Shown here: one piece after another, positions 61,246 to 64,000 of the stretch
How the letters are laid out: each line of letters begins with the position of its first letter
Position numbering within the stretch: the stretch's first letter is position 1
Position numbers and translations under genes: made by a program
Assembly (NCBI GenBank): GCA_023417785.1
Contig: JAEZEH010000089.1
Location: 1-64,000 of the forward strand
Reading direction: 5' to 3'
Length of the DNA: 64,000 nt
From: Bacteroidota bacterium
Lineage (GTDB): Bacteria > Bacteroidota > Bacteroidia > Cytophagales > Cyclobacteriaceae
The notes under the pieces: model-generated
What the model saw: only the letters and a program-made list of their open reading frames with translations
What the model was told of the DNA's origin: nothing
Database searches by the model: none

Positions 61246-61818
61246 CTATTCGATTTCAACTCCAAAAGAATCCAGAAGACCCCTCGCGGCAGGAAATGCA
61301 AACTTTGCTTTGCGAAGCCGGTTTAGCCGCGGATCTATCGAATAATTCCTGGCAGAACGAAAGTCGGCTTTCTCAAGAATTGATTGTTCAAATTTCGCGT
61401 TAACGAGATCGCATTCGAGAAATACCGACCCTGTCAGATCGGATTCGGTGAAGTCCACTTCCAGTAAGTTGCACGAATCAAATCTGGCGTTCTTCACTTT
61501 GCATTGATAAAACGACGAATGATCCAGAACGGAATTCTTGAAATCGACGCAGAACCCGAAAGGATTACAGTTTTCAAAACGCAGCCCTAGCAATTTGCAA
61601 TCAATAAACCTGGCATCCTGAAAACTGGTTTTTCCCAAATCGGCCAACGCGAAATTGCAGGATTCAAATACACAGTTGATAAACATGATTTCGTTCAGGC
61701 GACTACGTGAAAAGTCGCATTGCCTGAAACGGCAATTTTCGTATTCGCCAATTGTCAGCCCTACTGTGGTGTAGTCCTGTTTTATAAAATCTGTTTCCTC
61801 GACGTAATGAGTTCCCAT
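61246..61818 (-). CDS. Pentapeptide repeat protein
   Basis: 190 residues with about 20 pentapeptide units of the A(D/N)LxF type (CRFRQCDFSRSRLNEIMF, SCNFALADLGKTSF, VDFTESDLTGSVF). They form a right-handed beta-helix. The layout resembles QnrB/McbG-like DNA-mimic proteins that protect gyrase, but similar proteins have other roles; no resistance claim is made. Alone on its strand before the sigma gene. Confidence 0.92.
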   Translation of the reverse strand: MGTHYVEETDFIKQDYTTVGLTIGEYENCRFRQCDFSRSRLNEIMFINCVFESCNFALADLGKTSFQDARFIDCKLLGLRFENCNPFGFCVDFKNSVLDHSSFYQCKVKNARFDSCNLLEVDFTESDLTGSVFLECDLVNAKFEQSILEKADFRSARNYSIDPRLNRLRKAKFAFPAARGLLDSFGVEIE

Positions 61819-61845
61819 ACTGGTTAATCAATATTTAAGTTTTAT

Positions 61846-63084
61846 TCATTTACGGCTGATGCGTATTTGGTGGATTTTCTTTTCAAGAAGACGTCTATCC
61901 GCAGTCGTTTTGGCGTGACTGAGCGCTTTCTCGAAATAGTTTAACGCCGTAGTCGTGTCGATGTCTTTATGAAGTTCGCCAAGTAGTGCAAAATAGAACG
62001 GATTTCCGTCAAGCTGAAATTTTTCGGCCTCGGCAATGGCAGGATAGGGCCCCTTTATTTTCGCTACGGCCCATGTTCTATTGAGCGCTGCAATCGGAGA
62101 ATACTCCAACATCAGTAGGTGATTATATAATTGAAGAATGTTTCCCCATTTCTCAGAGGTGTCAGCTTTTACAGTATGCCAGTATGCAATTCCAGCTTCA
62201 AGGTGATATTTACTCAACTGATTCCCGACTGAAGCGCGATGTAGATGCGACATGCCCTTCGCGATAAGTGTCTGGTCCCAAAGGGTCTCGTCTTGTTCGT
62301 CGTACAAAATGGGCATTCCGGTCTGGTCGAGCCGTGCCGGAAATCTGGACGCATGGAAACACATCAGGGCCAGCAGTGCATTTACTTCCGGGCAATTGGT
62401 TTTGGGATGCTGTAACAGCAGCTCTGCAAGTCGCATGGCTTCTATACACAATTCCTCGCGCAACACTGCGTCATTGCTTTCGGAATAGTAGCCTTCATTG
62501 AAGAGCAGATACAACGTGGTAAGTACTGCTCTCAGCCGACCGGGGATCTCGGGTTCACCAGGAAACTCCAGCGGTACACGAAGTGATCGAAGCTTTTCCC
62601 TGGCACGGAAAAGCCTTTTGGTTATGGCCTCTTTGTTGGTCAAAAATGCGTTGGCGATTTCATCTATTCCAAAACCGCAAAGGATTCGAAGCGCCAGTCC
62701 TATCTGCGATTCCGCAGGTATTTCCGGCGTGCAAATAGCGAATAACATACGCAGCTGGCTGTCAGTTATGCTGGCCTCGGACAAGTCAATATAATCTTTT
62801 TCGTTTTCCGATATGTTGACTATCTCGCTGACCACCTTTTGGTGAAAAACCTTTTCTCGTGCCAGGTAATTTCGGGTTTTGTTTTTTGCGACAGTATAGA
62901 GCCACGCAACAGGATTTTCAGGCACGCCACGATATGGCCATGTATTCAAAGCTGTTAAGAAAGTATCACTGGCAAGATCTTCAGCTTCTTCCATGCGTTC
63001 GATGCCAAGGTATTTACAGAGTACAGCGGTTATCTTGCTGTACTCTGTTCGGAATAAGTGCGGTATCAGATGCGGTGACTTCAC
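61846..63084 (-). CDS. ECF42-type RNA polymerase sigma factor with TPR-like extension
   Basis: 412 residues from a GTG at 63084, which lies 10 nt after the DGPF stop and fits the family start (LIPHLFRTEYSKITAVL). Region 2: LASDTFLTALNTWPYRG and AWLYTVAKNKTRNYLARE; region 4: ALRILCGFGIDEIANAFLTNKEAITKRLFRAREKLR. The 200-residue C-terminal extension (LLFNEGYYSESNDAVLREEL, ALNRTWAVAKIKGP) is helical and TPR-like. ECF42 sigmas are co-encoded with DGPF proteins, as here; the extension is known to be needed for activity. Confidence 0.93.
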   Translation of the reverse strand: MKSPHLIPHLFRTEYSKITAVLCKYLGIERMEEAEDLASDTFLTALNTWPYRGVPENPVAWLYTVAKNKTRNYLAREKVFHQKVVSEIVNISENEKDYIDLSEASITDSQLRMLFAICTPEIPAESQIGLALRILCGFGIDEIANAFLTNKEAITKRLFRAREKLRSLRVPLEFPGEPEIPGRLRAVLTTLYLLFNEGYYSESNDAVLREELCIEAMRLAELLLQHPKTNCPEVNALLALMCFHASRFPARLDQTGMPILYDEQDETLWDQTLIAKGMSHLHRASVGNQLSKYHLEAGIAYWHTVKADTSEKWGNILQLYNHLLMLEYSPIAALNRTWAVAKIKGPYPAIAEAEKFQLDGNPFYFALLGELHKDIDTTTALNYFEKALSHAKTTADRRLLEKKIHQIRISRK

Positions 63085-63094
63085 CCGGAAAATG

Positions 63095-63448
63095 TTAATG
63101 GATACCGTCTCCGGTTGCGATGAGCCTGACTTCAACAGTATTGCCTTCGCCCTGAAGTACAGGTGAACCCTTGGCAAATTCAACAGCCTCAGCCACGGAT
63201 TCCGCTTTTACAATGATGTATCCGCCCAGGGTTTCTTTAATGTCGCCAAAGGGACCGTTGGTAACAAGGTTTCCGTGATGCACCACCCGGGCATCTTCGA
63301 AAGGAAGTCCGTTTCCGGCTACATACTTGTTTTGTGCGGCAATGCCTCCGATCCAGTCCATCGTCTGTTTCATCCATACCTGGATTTGCTCTGGCGATGC
63401 GATTTTTTGCCCGTCTTCGTGACGGAAGATCAACATGTACTCTTTCAT
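63095..63448 (-). CDS. YCII-related (DGPF) protein
   Basis: 117 residues: MLIFRHEDGQKIASPEQIQVWM at the N-terminus, VVHHGNLVTNGPFGDIKETLGGYIIV with the GPF motif near 66-68, then KAESVAEAVEFAKG. It is the usual partner of ECF42 sigma factors and ends 10 nt before the sigma GTG, so the two share a transcript and are probably translationally coupled. Its biochemical role is not settled. Confidence 0.9.
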   Translation of the reverse strand: MKEYMLIFRHEDGQKIASPEQIQVWMKQTMDWIGGIAAQNKYVAGNGLPFEDARVVHHGNLVTNGPFGDIKETLGGYIIVKAESVAEAVEFAKGSPVLQGEGNTVEVRLIATGDGIH

Positions 63449-63579
63449 AGATTTTGTTTTAAATGTTTTAAAATTTGCCTCTATGACAATTGATCCCGAA
63501 CAATATGGACATCAAGAATATTTTTTATTCGCCGGTTAGCCGATGGGCGAAGTAATCATCATCCTTTCAATGACAACGG

Positions 63580-64000
63580 CTACATCTTTTCAAGGCATTT
63601 CAGCAGACTGTCATGCCAGTGAGGAACCGTGATCCCGAAGGTGTCCTTAATCTTGCGTTTATTTAGTAAACTGAATTTGGGGCGCACGGCCTTCGTCTTG
63701 TATTCTTCCGTAGAAAGAGCCTTTACGTTGCAGGGGAGGTTAGCATGCCGGACAATAAAGTGGGCCAGGTCATACCAGGAGATGGCTCCTTCATTGGTAT
63801 AATGGTAAATTCCAGGGACATCCTTTTTACTGGAAAATACCTGCTGCAAAATCTCGAGAATAACGACAGCCAGATCATGCGCATATGTTGGCGCTCCTAT
63901 TTGATCGGCCACTACCCCTAATTCGGGCCGTTGGCGCGCCAGCGAGTCTATCGTCTTTACGAAATTTTTACCGAATGTGGAATATACCCAGGCGGTGCGG
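63580..64000 (-). CDS. rfbD: dTDP-4-dehydrorhamnose reductase, 5'-truncated
   Basis: About 140 C-terminal residues; the frame continues past the window edge. Beyond the last in-frame GTG (63912) the upstream bases still read RTAWVYSTFGKNFVKTI, which is the conserved RfbD segment after the YxxxK, so the protein is longer and starts outside. Later come VVADQIGAPTYAHDLAVVI and GIYHYTNEGAISWYDLAHFI. RfbD reduces dTDP-4-keto-rhamnose to dTDP-L-rhamnose for envelope polysaccharide. Confidence 0.92.
   Translation of the reverse strand, partial: RTAWVYSTFGKNFVKTIDSLARQRPELGVVADQIGAPTYAHDLAVVILEILQQVFSSKKDVPGIYHYTNEGAISWYDLAHFIVRHANLPCNVKALSTEEYKTKAVRPKFSLLNKRKIKDTFGITVPHWHDSLLKCLEKM

Noticed and set aside
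61246..61818. Qnr quinolone-resistance gene
   Set aside because: The pentapeptide fold is shared by many unrelated proteins, and no gyrase-protection loops can be read by eye.
1..64000. CRISPR array, tRNA, rRNA, integrase or IS element
   Set aside because: I looked for spaced direct repeats, tRNA arms and transposase motifs and found none that hold up.

Overview
The window is chromosomal DNA from a member of the Bacteroidota, most likely a Cytophagales-type bacterium. This is inferred from gene content: LytS/LytTR signalling, DUF4199 and DUF2911 proteins, a BatA-type VWA protein, a SWIB protein with a histone-H1-like tail, a GH9 glucanase, an ECF42-type sigma factor paired with a DGPF protein, and starts that mostly lack strong Shine-Dalgarno sites. 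I see no rRNA, tRNA, CRISPR array, integrase, transposase or insertion sequence. Genes are packed tightly, with many 1-14 bp overlaps.

Layout. 1-3112 (+): end of an FAD monooxygenase, a LytS-type histidine kinase, a GNAT and a LytTR response regulator. 3114-13639 (-): a long co-directional run of an App1 phosphatase, a lipid kinase, small redox and VOC proteins, an MDR oxidoreductase and several PLP enzymes (IlvE, a group II decarboxylase, a class IV aminotransferase with a sulfotransferase-like partner), plus a DMT exporter. 14012-20492 (+): an XRE regulator, a small protein of unknown family, a MocR regulator, a Tat-exported Gfo/Idh/MocA protein, a GH9 glucanase and a SemiSWEET. 20739-24849: an Hsp20-like protein, a serine hydrolase, a NUMOD4-HNH protein, a zinc-ribbon protein and a short SSB divided by a helically phased repeat. 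25637-35395: ExbD, a BatA-like VWA protein, a dihydroorotase-like protein that has lost its metal site, two DUF4199 proteins, two GT2 enzymes, a SPOR/OmpA protein and a DUF2911 protein.

35443-43298 is a redox, sulfur and molybdenum block: OsmC, rhodanese, DUF2892, ModABC, a ferredoxin-nucleotide cyclase fusion, a secreted rhodanese-thioredoxin fusion and cytochrome bd oxidase (CydAB). 43679-53383 holds scattered small or stress-related genes: PgeF, SPW, YceI, an oxidoreductase, BON, SWIB-H1, DUF2007, a single-domain response regulator, AlkB and a HAD phosphatase. It has two roughly 790 bp gene-poor stretches, one of them rich in hairpins. 53700-64000: a PD40 propeller, an MBOAT plus SGNH acyl-transfer pair, DoxX, VOC, arginase-like, pentapeptide repeat, ECF42 sigma with DGPF protein, and the 3' part of rfbD.

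The most unusual items are the ferredoxin-cyclase fusion behind modABC, the metal-site-less dihydroorotase homologue, two distant paralogues of an unnamed small-protein family ending in an AVCPF...NPI...W motif, the 10-bp periodic repeat upstream of ssb, the hairpin cluster upstream of the SWIB gene, and the adjacent sulfotransferase-like and class IV aminotransferase genes that resemble a plant fusion protein. No single locus is clearly a new defence or mobile system.
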